Shown: positions 20,631 to 34,489 of the stretch, in pieces | Numbering within the stretch: the first letter of the stretch is position 1 | Layout: every line of letters starts with the position of its first letter | Source of the DNA: Glebionis coronaria | Taxonomy: Eukaryota > Streptophyta > Magnoliopsida > Asterales > Asteraceae | Assembly: GCA_025667525.1 (NCBI GenBank) | Contig: CM046876.1 | Location: 483,496,557-483,560,556, forward strand | Direction of reading: 5' to 3' | Length of the DNA stretch: 64,000 bases | Program-made: the position numbers and the translations under genes | Notes under the pieces: model-generated | What the model was told of the DNA's origin: nothing | The model's database searches: none | What the model saw: only the letters and a program-made list of their open reading frames with translations

Positions 20631-21582
20631 AAGCTGTGATAAGCTCACATTCAGCTTTTAGGCCTTTAGAGTTTTGTTCTTAGAATTATATTTTGAGTCA
20701 GATAGGGCTTTTCCAATTCAATTGGGCCAAGTTTGACTTTTTGGGCCCAAAAGCCCATTTAGGTTTGACTGTTTTTTGTTTTGGCCCATTTGAGGGCCCA
20801 ATAGGGGTATTCTGGTCATTTCACTTTGATTTTCTGTTTAATTAGGGTAAAATAAACTAGTTTGCAAGTTTTTAGAATTTTTTATAATTTTTAGATTTTT
20901 AATAATATTTTAATATTATTTTATTATTATTTTTCAAATTTCACATTTTCCAACTTTTTACATTTTTCTTAGCTTTAACACATTAAAATAGGAATTTATC
21001 AACTTTTAGAATATTTTAATCACTTTTAGATTAATTTTTATAATTATTTTGAGTTTTAATAGTTTTTAAATCATTTTAAATAGTTTTTATTAGTTTAAAA
21101 ATTTCTAAAAATAGTTTTTAATCTTTTTAGGTCATTTTAGAGGTTTACCAATTGAAAAATCTTTATTTCGGCTTTTTGATAATTTATTTGATTTTTAGGG
21201 CTTTAATTAGCATTTAAAAATTGAATATTTAATTATTTTAAAAGGTTTGAGAAAGTTTTGATCATTGGTAAACTCTTAGTTTAATTATTTTGATTTTTGG
21301 TGAATTTTTGGTAATTTTTAGAATTAATTTTTATTTTAGGGGTTTTTACGGTTTTACGTTTTGTCGTCGTAGTATTATTTTCACGTCTTCGTCATCTTCT
21401 TTTCTCATCCCCTTCTAAACCAATCATTAATCACAAACATTAACAAGTTTTTCACACACATATACCTCCTTGGGAAACGAACTTCATAAGGGTCATTAGT
21501 GCTTAATTTTCCTAAATCATCGCTCGATACTTTCCCTATTTACTCTCTTTTCCTAAAGAGTAGTAAAACACTACAATCATTT

Positions 21583-21600
21583 TGGCGCCGCTACCGGGGA
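21583..21600 (+). other. Primer-binding site, element C
   Basis: TGGCGCCGCTACCGGGGA starts three bases after the LTR. Athila-type elements use a site of this kind, complementary to an aspartate tRNA 3' end; that tRNA identity is from family knowledge. Confidence 0.8.
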
Positions 21601-22326
21601 GGTGTTTCGTGATTAATTTGCATTGTTGTTTTTAATATTAACCAAATAGTATTTGTATTAGTAGAAATCTACTAATACGTATTATCGGTTTTCTTGGTTT
21701 TTCTTGTGAAAATATTATTACTATATTGTATTAAGTATCACAACAAATAAACAATATCTCCAAAAGTGTGAAAACACAACCTTAATTGGGATTTGATCTC
21801 CTAATTATTGTATTCGAATCTCAAACAAAAAGAAAAAGGCAAAAATAGATAAATACTTTGGTGAAGCTCGATTTTGAAAAATACAAACTATAAGGTGGGT
21901 ATAAGGCGGGTATTATAAAATATACCCTAAGGAAAAAGGCTCTTAAGTGCTTCGCGCCGCCTCGTTTCCCCGCTTGCTTGTGGGTATTTTAAGATTGAAG
22001 GCTAATCGAGGGTTTTGCCGCCCAAAGTATTATTACGTATAATATATTTGCTTGGTTTCTTTGTGATTAAAACCTCTTGAACAATTTGGTTTTCACCAAA
22101 AGTTCTAAAGTCATTCGAAGGCGTTCACTCCACGTGATCGTTTTCATTCCTTTGAGGCTTCTTTAATCAAGAGTTTGATTCGAGGAGATATTTTGTAGAT
22201 TGTTGTCTACGAAGATACACCAAAATTCAAAAAAATTAAATACAATCAAAAACACAAAAAATTGAAAAATACACAAAACACCCAAAAAGAATCTTCTTTG
22301 CTCACCTCCCATTCTTCGTGAAGTTT
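21601..22326 (+). other. Element C leader
   Basis: This untranslated region between primer site and gag ATG (22327) has no ORF. The leader of element B at 33930-34489 is homologous in reverse orientation. Confidence 0.75.
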
Positions 22327-24168
22327 ATGATCACTCGTAATCAAGCAAAACGAGCTCGTAAACGTCTTCAAAAGCAAGCCAATCAAGAGACGTTGATTGT
22401 TGAACAACCTCCAATTGTTGAACCTATTGTAAAACAAGAAGTCGTCATGGCTAATCGTACTATGATGGAGTTGCTACAAGCACCCACCGAGGGTTTTGGA
22501 GAGGCCATTGTGATTCCCGCCATTCTTGCGGAGAATTTCGAGATTAAGACGGGTTTAATGTCGATGTTGCAAGCAAATAAGTTTAGAGGTCATGAGAAAG
22601 ACAACACGCACTATCACATAAGGAATTTTAATAGTCTCACCGCCACTAGCAAGTTTAAGGATGTTCCACATGACGCCATTAAGATGACGTTGTTTCCATA
22701 CTCGTTAGATGGACCCGCAAAAATTTGGCTTGAGAAAGAACCGCCAAATTCGATTTTGACATGGGGTGATCTCGTTTCTAAGTTTGTGAACAAGTTTTTT
22801 CCACCATCTAAAACAACACATTTGAAAAATGAGATTTCACGATTTGTGCAAAGAAATAATGAAAGTTTTTCAATGGCATGGGAACGCTTTAAAGAAATGT
22901 TACATGAATGTCCACACCATGATTTTTCGTAAATTACATCAAGTTGATACTTTTTATAATGGGCTTAATGATCATGAACGAGATTATTTGAATGCCGCCG
23001 CGGGTGGTAATTTTTTGTGCAAGACGACTAATGAGGCTTTACAAATCATCGAGAATAGATCTAAGGTTTATAGCCCTCGTAAGACACCGAGTGTTGCCAA
23101 TTTGGGTTCGTCATCATCATCATCGTCTCGTAGCATTAATGCCTTACATGATGAGCTAATGAGGAAAATCGGTTTTTTGATAGATTTGCTAATCTTATGT
23201 CCCATTGGAAAGCTCAAGAAGCTTTAAATTCCGCTTCGGTTAAAGCGGTTGCTAAGAGTTGTTTGTCTTGTGGAGGAGCTCATGATCTTTCCGAGTGCAT
23301 TACCGTGGATGATAACACTTCGAGTGCTTATGTAGCAACGAGAACTTACAACCAAAACGGTCAAGGTTCCCGCCCAAATCAAGCTCCACCAAATCAAAAT
23401 GTTAATAACGATCGAAAGAACAACCAAGGTGGTAATTACCAAGGCAATTCACGCAACTATAACAAGGGGAATTATCAAAATGGGAATGGACAAGTTTCAA
23501 ATCAAAACCAAAACCGTGATTTTCAAAACAATACACAAGGTTTTCAAAATGCTCACACTAAAAATTTGCAAGGAGAATTTTTGGATTATGCTAAAGCAAA
23601 TAATGCTAAATTTAACAACATACAACGTGAGATGATTAGCTTAAGATCCGAGTTGAAAAACGAGCTTAAAAACGAACTTGCTAATGAACTTAAAACTCAT
23701 GCAAATAAAATGGAAAGAAATGTCCAACGTCTTCAACAAAACCAACAAAAGATGGAATTAGGACAACATGAGATTAAGCAAGAGTTATTAAAAGCGGATG
23801 CTAGGCAATCAAAATTTGAGGACCGAATGGCTAAGATGTTTGAAGCAATCATGTGTAAACCCTCTTCCTCGGGTGGTCTTCCTAGTGATACCATTGCAAA
23901 CCCGAAGGGAGAAATGAAGGTTATTACTACACGAAGTGGTAAAACTTTCAAGGAACCAATCTCTCGTCCAAGTACTTCTACAGAGAAGGAAATCGAGAAA
24001 GAACCCGAGGTGATGGTCGAAAAGGAGCACATTACAATCCCACGAAGTACCGCTCAAACCACACCTACGGTTGAACCAATACCAATTGTGGAACCCGAGT
24101 TTCCAAGGAAGTTGCCTAATGACCAACCCACACCACCTATACCCTACCCTTCGAGACGAAACAAATAG
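22327..24168 (+). pseudogene. Element C gag, two compensating frameshifts and a stop
   Basis: The frame starts MITRNQAKRARKR and encodes a Gypsy retrotransposon Gag (capsid region about 22460-23000), then a C-x2-C-x4-H-x4-C knuckle (CLSCGGAHDLSEC, about 23260), an asparagine/glutamine-rich stretch and a coiled coil. A one-base insertion near 22925 shifts the frame, and a one-base loss near 23155 restores it. TAG at 24166-24168 interrupts the continuous gag-pol frame where a glutamate codon is expected by comparison with relatives. Confidence 0.9.
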
Positions 24169-24171
24169 AAA

Positions 24172-27100
24172 TTGCAAGAACGTAACAAACAACAAATCGA
24201 GCTTTTTATAAAAATGTTTCAACAAGTGCATTTTGATGTGAGTTTAGCCGATGCGTTGTTATATATGCCTCGTTTCGCTTCCACTTTTAAAAGTATGATG
24301 AGCGATAAGGAAAAGCTTTCAAAGCTTGCTAATTGTTCTTCGGTTTATCTTAACCGCATACCGGAAAAAGTTGGTGATCCCGGAAAGTTTCTCATTCCTT
24401 GTGACATACAAGATATGAAATAATGCCTCGCCTTGGCCGATCTTGGTACGAGCATTAATTTGATTCCATTTTCCATTTGGAAATCGCTTTCGCTTCCGGC
24501 TCTTATTCCTTCGAACATGTCTATCGAGATGGCCGATCATTCTACGATTTTAGCATGTGGAATAGCCGAAGATGTTTTCGTGAAAGTGGGGAAGTTCTAC
24601 TATCCCGTTGATTTTATAGTAGTTGACATCCCCGCGGATCCTCAAGTTCCTCTAATTTTAGGTCGTCCATTTTTAGACACTTCGAGATCGCTTATCGATG
24701 TTCATGCAAGAACTATCACTTTGAGATTCAACGAAGAGGAACTTGTTATAAACGCTACTCAAAACTCGAAACCTTCTCATGTTTATGCAATCTCCACCAT
24801 CAATCACATTGACATCGTTGATGTGGTTTGCGATGAGTTTTCACAAGAAGTGTTAGGTTTTTCCGATAGCTCGTCAAGTGGCAATCCCACTATTTTGGAT
24901 CCGATTCTTGCTAATTCCACACCAAATCTCACTCCATTCCAAGGAGGCGATCTCACTTCAAATGAAATCGACAAAGAAGATGAGGTGTTGATTAGTGATG
25001 ATACTTCTATTCCACCATTTCTTCCGCCGATGGAAGTTATGAGTGTTGAACCAAAATCTTCAATCGAGGAACCACCTATCCTTGAATTGAAAGATCTTCC
25101 TTCTCACCTTGAATACGCATTCTTGGAAGGTGATGACAAGTTGCCGGTTATTATTTCAAAATGTCTTGCTAATAATGAAAAAACCGAGCTCTTGAAAGTT
25201 CTAAAGGCTCATAAAGGGGCAATTGCGTGGAAAATATCCGACATTAAGGGTATTGACCCAAAATTTTGTACTCACAAGATTTTAATGGAGGAGGAATACA
25301 AACCCGCAATTCAAAGTCAAAGAAGGGTGAATCCCAAAATTCACGATGTCATTAAAAAGGAGGTCCTTAAACTCCTTGACGCAGGAATGATTTATCCTAT
25401 ATCTGATAGCCCATGGGTGAGCCCAATCCATTGTATCCCTAAAAAGGGAGGAATGACCGTTGTGCCTAATGAAAACAACAAGTTAATTCCCACTCGTGTT
25501 ATGACCGGTTGGAGGGTGTGTATTGACTACCAAAAGTTAAATGACGCCACTCGTAAAGACCACTTTCCTTTGCCCTTCATGGATCAAATGTTGGAGCGAC
25601 TCGCGGGAAATGAATTCTATTGCTTTTTAGATGGTTTTTCCGGTTACATTCAAATCCCTATCGACCCTCGTGATCAAGAGAAGACTACGTTTACGTGTCC
25701 TTATGGAACGTTCGCTTATCGTAGGATGCCTTTCGGACTTTGTAATGCACCGGGTACGTTTCAACGGTGTATGATGGCGATTTTTCACGATATGATCGAG
25801 AAGTCGATGGAAGTGTTTATGGATGACTTCTCGGTGTTTGGCAATTCGTTCACGTAGTGTTTATCTAATCTCGAGCAAATGTTAAAACTTTGTGAAGAAA
25901 CCAATATTGTGCTTAATTGGGAAAAATGTCATTTTATGTGTAAACAATGAATCGTCTTAGAACATAAGGTATCGAAAGCGGGGATTAAGGTCGATAAAGC
26001 TAAGGTAGATGTCATCGCCAAGTTACCTCATCCCAAAACCGTTAAGGGAGTTAGGAGTTTCCTAGGCCACGCGGGCTTATATCGTCGTTTCATCAAGGAC
26101 TTTTCGAAAATCTCTCGACCTATGACACACCTTCTCGAGAAGGATGCTCCTTTTAACTTCAATGAGGATTGTGTTAGAGCTTTCGAAACTCTCAAAAGGA
26201 AACTTACCGAAGCTCCCATTCTTGTTGCTCCTAATTGGGAATTACCCTTTGAAATCATGTGCGATGCAAGTGATTATGCTATAGGGGCCGTCTTAGGGCA
26301 ACGTTATGACAAACATTTCCGTCCTATCCACTATGCTAGTAAGACGATGACCGAGGCTCAATTAAAGTACACCACAACGGAAAAGGAATTCCTTGCCGTG
26401 GTCTATGATGCTTTTGAGAAATTCCGACCTTATCTCGTCTTAACTAAAAGCATCGTGTATACCGACCATTCGGCTATCAAGTATTTCTTAGCTAAGCAAG
26501 ATGCTAAGCCGAGATTGCTTCGTTGGATGCTCCTCCTCCAAGAATTTGATGTCACCGTGCTTGACAAAAAAGGAGACGAGAATCTAGCGGCCGATCATCT
26601 CTCTCGTCTAGAAGATCCTCACAAAGATGTTTTCGAGAACAAGGAAATCACCAAAACATTTCCTCTTGAGACTCTCGGTGTAGTGAATTCTAAAGACACC
26701 ACCCCATGGTTTGCCGACATTTCAAATTACCATGCGGGCAATTTCATAATCAAGGGTATGACGACACAACAAAAGCGAAAATTCTTTCGTGACGTCAAGT
26801 TCTATTTTTGGGACGACCCTTATCTCTTTTGAGTTTGTGCGGATCAACTCGTTCGACGTTGTGTTTTTGGTGCCGAAGCTTCTAATATCCTTAGAGCTTG
26901 TCACGAGGGACCCACGGGTGGTCACCACAGTGCTAATCTCACGTCTAAGAAAGTGTTCGATGTCGGCTTCTTTTGGCCTTCTATCTATCGTGATGCACAC
27001 GCACTTGTGAAGTCGTGTGATTCGTGCCAACATCAAGAAAAATTGTCTCAACGTGATGAAATGCCGCAAAACATAATTCAAGTGTGTGAGATTTTTGACA

Positions 27101-27993
27101 TATGGGGAATAGACTTTATGGGGCCGTTCCCATCGTCTCATGGCAACAAATATATCCTCGTCGCGGTAGACTACCTTTCTAAGTGGGTGGAAGCTAAGGA
27201 TTTACCTACTAATGGTGCTCGTGTGGTAGTGAAGTTTTTGAAGCAACTATTCTCTCGGTTCGGAACCCCTCGTGCTATTATAAGCGATCGTGGAACCCAT
27301 TTTTGTAATGACCAATTCGAAAAAATTCTAAAGAAATATGGAGTTACTCATCGTCTTTCTACGGCTTATCACCCGCAAACGAGTGGGCAAGTCGAGGTTT
27401 CGAACCGAGCTTTGAAGAGGATTTTAGAGAGGTCAATTGGAGAAAACCGTGCTTCATGGTCCGACAAACTCGATGACGCTTTATGGGCCTTTAGGACCGC
27501 TTATAAGACACCTATCGGTTGCACTCCTTATAAGTTAGTCTGTGGAAAGAATTGTCATTTGCCCATTGAGTTGGAGCACAAGGCATATTGGGCCCTTAAG
27601 CATGCAAACTTTGACTTGAAGACCGCGAGAGATCACCGGAAAATACAATTGAATGAATTGGATGAATTAAGAGATAATGCTTATGAAAATTCATTAATTT
27701 TTAAAGAAAAGACTAAAAAGTTTCATGATTCAAAGATTAAAAACCGGGTTTTTAACGTTGGTGATCAAGTGTTACTTTTTAACTCTCGACTTAAGATATT
27801 TTCCGGGAAATTGAAATCTCGTTGGTCGGGTCCGTTCACCATTACACAAGTTTTTCCTTATGGGACCATCGAGCTAGCTCAAGATGATGGTCCTAATTTC
27901 AAGGTGAATGGACATAGGCTTAAGCACTACTTTGGTGGGAAAATTCCTTCAATGGTTGCCCTCGACCAAGTCACCTTCCCCAATGATAATTAG
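24172..27993 (+). pseudogene. Element C pol (PR-RT-RNaseH-IN) with internal stops
   Basis: This is the same frame as gag. Protease has DLGTS at about 24440. RT (about 25300-25860) has WRVCIDYQKLN, FLDGFSGY and FMDDFSVFG, the usual Gypsy catalytic box. RNase H has [12 protein letters not shown] and [10 protein letters not shown]. Integrase has an HHCC-type region (about 26890-27030), core D in IDFMGPF (27112), D in ISDRGTHF, and E in QVEVSNR. Stops are TAA 24421-24423, TAG 25855-25857, TGA 25948-25950 and TGA 26830-26832. Most domains are otherwise well preserved, so the stops look fairly recent. Confidence 0.93.
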
Positions 27994-30152
27994 CATTGAG
28001 GGGATCGAGTCGAGCTCATGACTCGGTAATCAAAAACGAGGTGCCTCGTGGGGGAGATCCCATGCTTATCCTTTATGCTTACTATTCACTAATAAGGGGA
28101 CTTGTACCCTTTCAACTCGTTGTCTCGTGGTTGTTTGTGATTGTGTTATCTAGATCATCATCATCATCTACGATGGAAGACTCTCGTGTTCGTTTACGTA
28201 AGCCTCCATCGTTTGCTTGAAGAAGTTTTTCACGAATCCATGACATATCCTTTATTGTTCTAACAATTATCTTTTAGCATACTTAATAAACGGCTTTAGA
28301 TATATTGTTGATCACCCTTTCCATGCTAGATCCTAAGCATTCGATTCTTCGTCTCTAGTATGGGGGTGCTACACCTTTAGACTCGAAACATTGAGGACAA
28401 TGTTTACTTTTAGTATGGGGGTGAATAGGTACTTGCTTTGCTACGCCCTCACGCTTTCCAACTTTCAATGTTTTGTTTTGTTGTTCTAATAAGGCAAAAA
28501 ATGGCCAAATTTTAAAATTTTTCTTAGTTTTCATATGTGTTTTTAAGACACGAATGTATATTTTCCGATGGGTAGAATAAGAGATAATTTTTGACTTGAT
28601 GGGCATTTAGAGCCATTTACATTCCTTAACCCGCTCAATTCAAGTTTTGCTAGACATTTATATAGGGAGCTTTAAAACGCGAAAGTCTTAATTCATACGG
28701 GTTAAGAACAAGAACTTTTCGCAAGTTCCTATAATTGATCCTAGAAAGTCACTTATCAAGGGAACTATAAAACGCATTCTCTAAACTTGAAAAAGTCCAA
28801 GAAAGTGAAAGATCCTATAGGTGGCTTGAAAACCCAAAACTTTGATTTGATATAGTCTCAATGAAAGCTAATCCAAATTTGGCTTAATTTTGACTTGCAT
28901 GGCTAAGTATTCACGAGTCTCTTTAATTAGAGGTCTTTATATAGTGAAGAACGAGAGATGATAGAGTTAGACAAGTGATCATGCTAAACATAGAACATGA
29001 AAGTGTTCTTTCAAAAACTCATATGTTTTTAATTGTGGTTTTTTCTTCCCATAAGATCAATGCATTAGGAATAAATCATAATTTCAATAAGTAAGGTCGT
29101 ACGATTTGAAAGGTTACTTAGCCTCTAGCGCAAGATCGTTTAAAAGTTGCTCGGGGTTGAATAGAGTTCATATCCAAGGCATAACTTATTGAAGCGGGAC
29201 GCGAAGATTGGCGATCATCCAAAAAGGCCCTAACAAGGCATGAGGAGCTCTATTTTTGCTAAAGATCCAAGAGGATGTGAAGTATCATAATTCCTAAATC
29301 AAGATGAAGGATCGAGACACACGACGAAAAGTAATTAGTCCCCTAAAGATCATGGAGAAAGTCTATCCAAAAAGACCCTTACAAGGTATGAGGATAAATA
29401 TATCCAAGTCCGAAAAGGAGGCGGATCGTTGTATATCAAAATCCAAAGTAAAGATTGAAGAAAAATGATGAAGTCGTGGTCCAAATATGAAGAATCTCTC
29501 AAAAACGTCAAGTGAAGAAATTCCAAATATATGAAGAGAAGACCATAATTTCAAGAACTTCTTCCCAAGATTTGAAGTATGAAGTACATGCCAAATATCG
29601 GTCCGAGAAAGGTATCAAATTGTGAAACGAGTTATGCCAAGATATGAACTTAAGGAGATACACGAGAAGCCGTTTTAAAAGATTTTGTCCTTCGGCTAAC
29701 TATCGATTAAATCGTGCTACTTTGCTTTCGGACTAATAACTACTCAAATAAGTCAATATGAATCACTTGTGATCCATGACAAATAGTTAAAAAATGCTAG
29801 TAACCCATTTCCTTTTATAATAACTAGGATTGCGGGGAGAAAAAGTATTACACAATTTGGATGTATGAGTAGTGTTAGCATTGTGACTTGTACTAACAAT
29901 GATCTCGTTTTTGCACTTAGCATGGAATGTATGACAATCAAGGATGACGAAGTTTACTCTAAGGGACATTTACTTGTTTCTATTCTTTGACCTTAAAAGT
30001 CACTTTTTTGTGATGAAAATCATATATTATGTCTTTACACATCTTCGTAGTATGTTGCAAGTCTTTTAATCTTTAATAAAGTTTAATAAAATTGAACTTT
30101 GGTGATGCTTAGATACTTTATTCTAGCATTGCGTGAGGGCACGACAATGGCT
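27994..30152 (+). other. Element C 3' untranslated region
   Basis: There is no env-like ORF. It contains a hairpin plus PPT-like module at 28386-28423. The interval 28640-29760 is strongly similar to the reverse complement of 36770-37830 in element D. Confidence 0.75.
28357..28423 (+). other. Internal hairpin and PPT-like pair in element C
   Basis: TAGTATGGGGGTG occurs at 28356-28368 and 28411-28423, nearly the same as the tract at the LTR (30153-30165, TAGTATGGGGGAG). Just before the second is a perfect 8-bp stem, AAACATTG/CAATGTTT with loop AGGA (28386-28405). The LTR-proximal tract is also preceded by a hairpin of the same design. Confidence 0.65.
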
Positions 30153-30165
30153 TAGTATGGGGGAG
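30127..30165 (+). other. Hairpin and polypurine tract at element C 3' LTR
   Basis: CATTGCGTG, loop AGGG, then CACG-A-CAATG (30127-30149) forms a stem with one bulged A. It is followed by TAGTATGGGGGAG (30153-30165), which abuts the LTR start TGATGAG. Confidence 0.75.
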
Positions 30166-33100
30166 TGATGAGATGGCATTTATACATGATCTCATCGTTC
30201 TTTTCGGGCTTTTAATGCATAAAAATGTCATAAAATACCATATATATGCTTGTGTTTGTTTACTTGTGTATTTTAGGTATGGATATCAAGAAAAAGACAA
30301 AAGATCACAAGATACAAGGAAAAACGGACACGAGAAACGAAGCCTTACAAAGAACCGGGCCCTAATTCATGGAATATTCAACAAATACCCTTGAAGACTT
30401 GAAGACATACAAGATTGATCCTCATTTATTGAAGAAATGACACTTAAAACCCTTGTATATTAATAATTACAAGTTTGGTCCCTTAAGTTTGTCAAAATTA
30501 CACAAATGGTCCTTCAACTTTGAAGAAATGGCAAGTTTAGTCCCTCAACAATTTCAAATTGCCAATTATGGTCCCTCATGAAGCCAAAGATACATTGAAG
30601 ACCTTTGAAGATCAAGAATGTCCAAGATCAGCCCTTGAATTATGCAAAAGTTCCAAAAACAACCCTTATAACTCTTTTGGAAAAGTCTTGTGCCAAAAGT
30701 GTCAAGTTGTGAAAGAAATTAACAAAGGGAATGAAGTTTTTGTAGCTGAAAACGTTTTATACCTACTATGCCAAAGAACAAGGGTTAAAGTTGCCACTTT
30801 AAAACATTTGAAACGAAATTGCGCCAAACACCACAACTTCCCCCAATTTCGGATCAAAAGGACCACTGTTTACCCTTCTTCACCCCCAGTTTTTACTCCA
30901 CTTAAACAAAGGGTAATTTTCAATTACCCTAGCACATGTGTGATTCAAACATGCAGAAACACATCCCACACACAAAACCCTCATCTCCACTCACCAAATG
31001 GCCCCACCATTCAACACGTCACCCAATCAAAACACAACTTAGCCTCCAAGTCATCCTACGTGTCCAAATCAACAACTGACACTCTTTGCTTAATCACAAA
31101 GCTAAAATGAACGTTTTAGATGCATTTGGACAGCTCATTCCATCAAATGATCTAGAAGCACTCAAGGGCATTTTAGAGAATTCACTTCTGGGGTTTGTGA
31201 ATAGTGTAGCCAGGCATTTGCCTATAAAAGGAGACCTCAACATGTGAGAGTCCCTTTGTTCCAGTTTTAGGCTATCAATCTTTTTAATTCCTTTTTAATT
31301 AATAAAATTTGATTTTCTGAATTTTGAAAAATCTCTTTTATATTTTGTTAAAAGTTGGTGTTAGAATAGCCTGATTCTGAGTTCCATAATCATGTTTGAA
31401 GGTTTTTGAGGCAAGGTTTTAAGTGATAAGGCTTGTGCTTCAAAAATCAGAAAGTTTGGTATTATTTGATCTCACTTTTGTGGTTTGTTCTTCTTAGCAG
31501 CTTGGAAGCTGGTACTTGTTCTGCTAGTACCTCAGCTCAAACAATCCAAGTCCTGGATGTAGGTCTTGGAGGTTTGCACCTTCTTCCCTTTTCATTTCCT
31601 CTTTAAGTTTCTAATTATTTGTGATTTTGGTTTGATTGTTCTTGAATCTGTGATATTGTGGTTGATTATTGTTAATCTGGTTTTGTTTGATGTTTATGAA
31701 GTGTTGTTAGTCTGATTTGTGGGTGAAATCTGCATGATCCTTTGAAAATTTGTGAAAACAGGTTTTTAAGGGGTGTTTGGGTTAACTGTTTAAGAAGGAT
31801 TTGTGGTTTGTTAAGTGTTGGATTTGTGTTATTATCTGTTGGTATATGCTTTGCTGGTATACTTGGTCATTTATCTGCAATACTTGTGGTCTTAAACACA
31901 TAGATTCATAATTAGGTCATAAAATCTTGTTTACTTGGTGAAATTGACTGAAATTTAGGGGACACCTAGATCTAATCATAGACTAGGGTTAACAAGTGTT
32001 AAATCTAGGTTAAATACACCAGGGAAGTAGGATTTGAGGCTTGAAATTGGATCTAGTGGTCAAATAGATCAACAAAGAGTTAGTGTTCATCAATTGCATG
32101 TTAGTGTTCATCAGTAACCTTCACTTGCTTATTTCTGTTAATTCACTTTGATTCAGTGTTTGAATTGAGTTTGTTTGTGCTTATTCATAGTTTATATAGC
32201 TTGTGTGTGCATCTTGTTGAGTTTGGTTGGCTTATTCAGGCTTAATCTGCTTATTATTGCATAACTGCTTATTTTCCATGTCTGTGTGGTATCTGGTGAC
32301 TGTTTGATTGATTGTGGCTTATTGTGTGAACCAAATTGTGATTTTCTTGTTTCTATTGACTACTTGTGATTCACTGATCACAAGGGTGCCTTTGTTTCCA
32401 ATTGAATCCAACCAGAACTCTCTAAAAAGCTCAGTCAAATAGTCAAAGTAGTGGGAACTCCTTTCCCCTGCTGGTTACCACTGCTAGTGTTAAATTGGTG
32501 TCAGCTTATCAATAAGCTATAATAGCTTATTCTAACCAGCAACAACTTGGATTTTGTAATAGGTACTCATTATTTGACCCATTTGTTCATACTAGAGCAT
32601 TTGGTGGGTTGACTTTAGGGTTTGACTAGAAAACCAACTTAATTGACTTTTTCATAAGTGCTTATTGGCTTATTCTGGCTTATTGGTTTTGCTTATTGGA
32701 ATTTTGTTGATTGTTTTGGCTTATTGAGTCCATTTGTAACCTTTTGCAAGTTGAATCAAGTCCTGAGGTGCCTTATTTCTCAAAAACGACTATTTTGTCT
32801 TTTAGTGAAATATTACTTTGCTTATTTCTGGCTTATTGAGTGTGCTTTTTCAAAATTTCTTTTTACAGATCTCATAAGCATCCCAAAAGAAGGTTGTGTG
32901 TCAAATTAGAGCTTATGGCATTAGCTTATTGCTTAATGGGCCAAAAAGCCCAATAAGAATAAGCTGTTTGCTTATTAAGCTGTGATAAGCTCACAGTCAG
33001 CTTTTGGGCCTTTAGAGTTTTGTTCTTAGAATTAAATTTTGAGTCAGATAGGGCTTTTCCAAGTCAATTGGGCCAAGTTTGACTTTTTGGGCCCAAAAGC

Positions 33101-33924
33101 CCATTTAGGTTTGACTGTTTTTGGTTTTGGCCCATTTGAGGGCCCAATAGGGGTATTCTGGTATTTCACTTTGATTTTCTGTTTATTTAGGGTAAAATAA
33201 ACTAGTTTTCAAGTTTTTAGAATTTTTTATAATTTTTAGATTTTTAATAATATTTTAATATTATTTTATTATTATTTTTCAAATTTCACATTTTCCAACT
33301 TTTTACATTTTTATTAGCTTTAATACATTAAAATAGGAATTTAGCAACTTTTAGAATATTTTTATCACTTTTAGATTAATTTTTATAATTATTTTGAGTT
33401 TTAATAGTTTTTAAATCATTTTAAATAGTTTTTATTAGTTTAAAATTTTATAAAAATAGTTTTTAATCTTTTTAGGTCATTTTAGAGGTTTACCAATTAA
33501 AAAATCTTTATTTGGGCTTTTTGATAATTTATTTGATTTTTAGGGCTTTAATTAGCATTTAAAAATTGAATATTTAATTATTTTAAAAGGTTTGAGAAAG
33601 TTTTGATCATTGGTAAACTCTTAGTTTAACTATTTTGATTTTTGGTGAATTTTTGGTAATTTTTAGAATTAATTTTTATTTTTGGGGTTTTTACGGTTTT
33701 ACGTTTTGTCGTCGTAGTATTATTTTCACGTCTTCGTCATCTTCTTTTCTCATCCCCTTCTAAACCAATCATTAATCATAAACATAAACAAGTTTTTCAC
33801 GCACATATACCTCCTTGGGAAACGAACTTCATAAGGGTCATTAGTGCTTGATTTTCCTAAATCATTGCTCGATACTTTCCCTATTTACTCTCTTTTCCTA
33901 AAGAGTAGTAAAACACTACAATCA
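30166..33924 (+). repeat. Element C 3' LTR
   Basis: It is 3,759 bp from TGATGAG to CAATCA. It differs from the 5' copy by scattered substitutions and a few one-base indels. The TATA box is at 31223-31231. Confidence 0.95.
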
Positions 33925-33929
33925 TATTA
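33925..33929. repeat. Target-site duplication of element C, right copy (TATTA)
   Basis: It matches 17814-17818. Confidence 0.95.
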
Positions 33930-34489
33930 CGTAGACTCAAATCTACCAATCTCTCCTCGAATCGATTTCTCGATTAAAAGATCCTCAAGGAATGAAAACG
34001 ATCACGTTGAGTGAACGCCTTCGCTGAATTTAGAACGTTGGTGGAACACCAAAACGTTCAAGAGGGTTCAATCTTTGAAACCAAGCAAATATATATGATA
34101 CATAGATAATACTGTGGTGGGAAACCCTCGATTAGCCCTTTTTCTCAAAACACGCACAAGCAAGCGGGTGAAACGAGGCGGCACGAATCACTTAAGAGCC
34201 TTTTTCCCTAAGGTCGTAAAATACAACCGCCTTATACCCACCTTATAGTTTGTGTTAATCAAAATCAAGCTTCACGAAAGTAATTATCTATTTTGCCTTT
34301 TTTTCTTTAGATTCGAATACAATATTTGAGTGATAAAATCCCAATTAAGGTTGCGTTTTCACGCTTTTGTAGATATTATGGATTTATTGTGATACGTATA
34401 CAATATAGTAATAACATTCACAAAGAAAACGAAAACCGATAATACGTGTGATTAGAGTGCTAATCACACAAATACTATTTATTGGTTAA
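33930..34489 (-). mobile_element. Element B leader, distal part
   Basis: On the minus strand this aligns with the element C leader (about 21638-22200), including the AACCTTAATTGGGAT and CTATAAGGTGGGTAT blocks. It stops at the terminus of element D. The primer site and the last part of the B LTR, which should come next, are missing. Confidence 0.8.

Larger units (their letters stand above)
17819..21579 (+). repeat. Element C 5' LTR
   Basis: It begins TGATGAG and ends CAATCA. A TATA box TATAAAAGG lies at 18877-18885. Downstream, 19791-20630 is enriched for GCTTATT, and 20850-21340 is very AT-rich. By eye it is about 97-98% identical to the 3' copy. Confidence 0.95.
17819..33924 (+). mobile_element. 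Element C: Athila-like Ty3/Gypsy retrotransposon
   Basis: This 16,106-bp element has long LTRs (3,761 and 3,759 bp), TATTA target duplication, a primer site TGGCGCCGC..., a 0.7-kb leader, gag-protease-RT-RNaseH-integrase in one frame, and a 2.2-kb 3' untranslated part ending in a PPT. Domain order with integrase last is Gypsy; the long LTRs, primer site and DLG-type protease fit Athila. No env-like ORF is seen. The coding frame carries two frameshifts and five stops, so this copy is defective. It is inserted in the leader of element B. Confidence 0.95.
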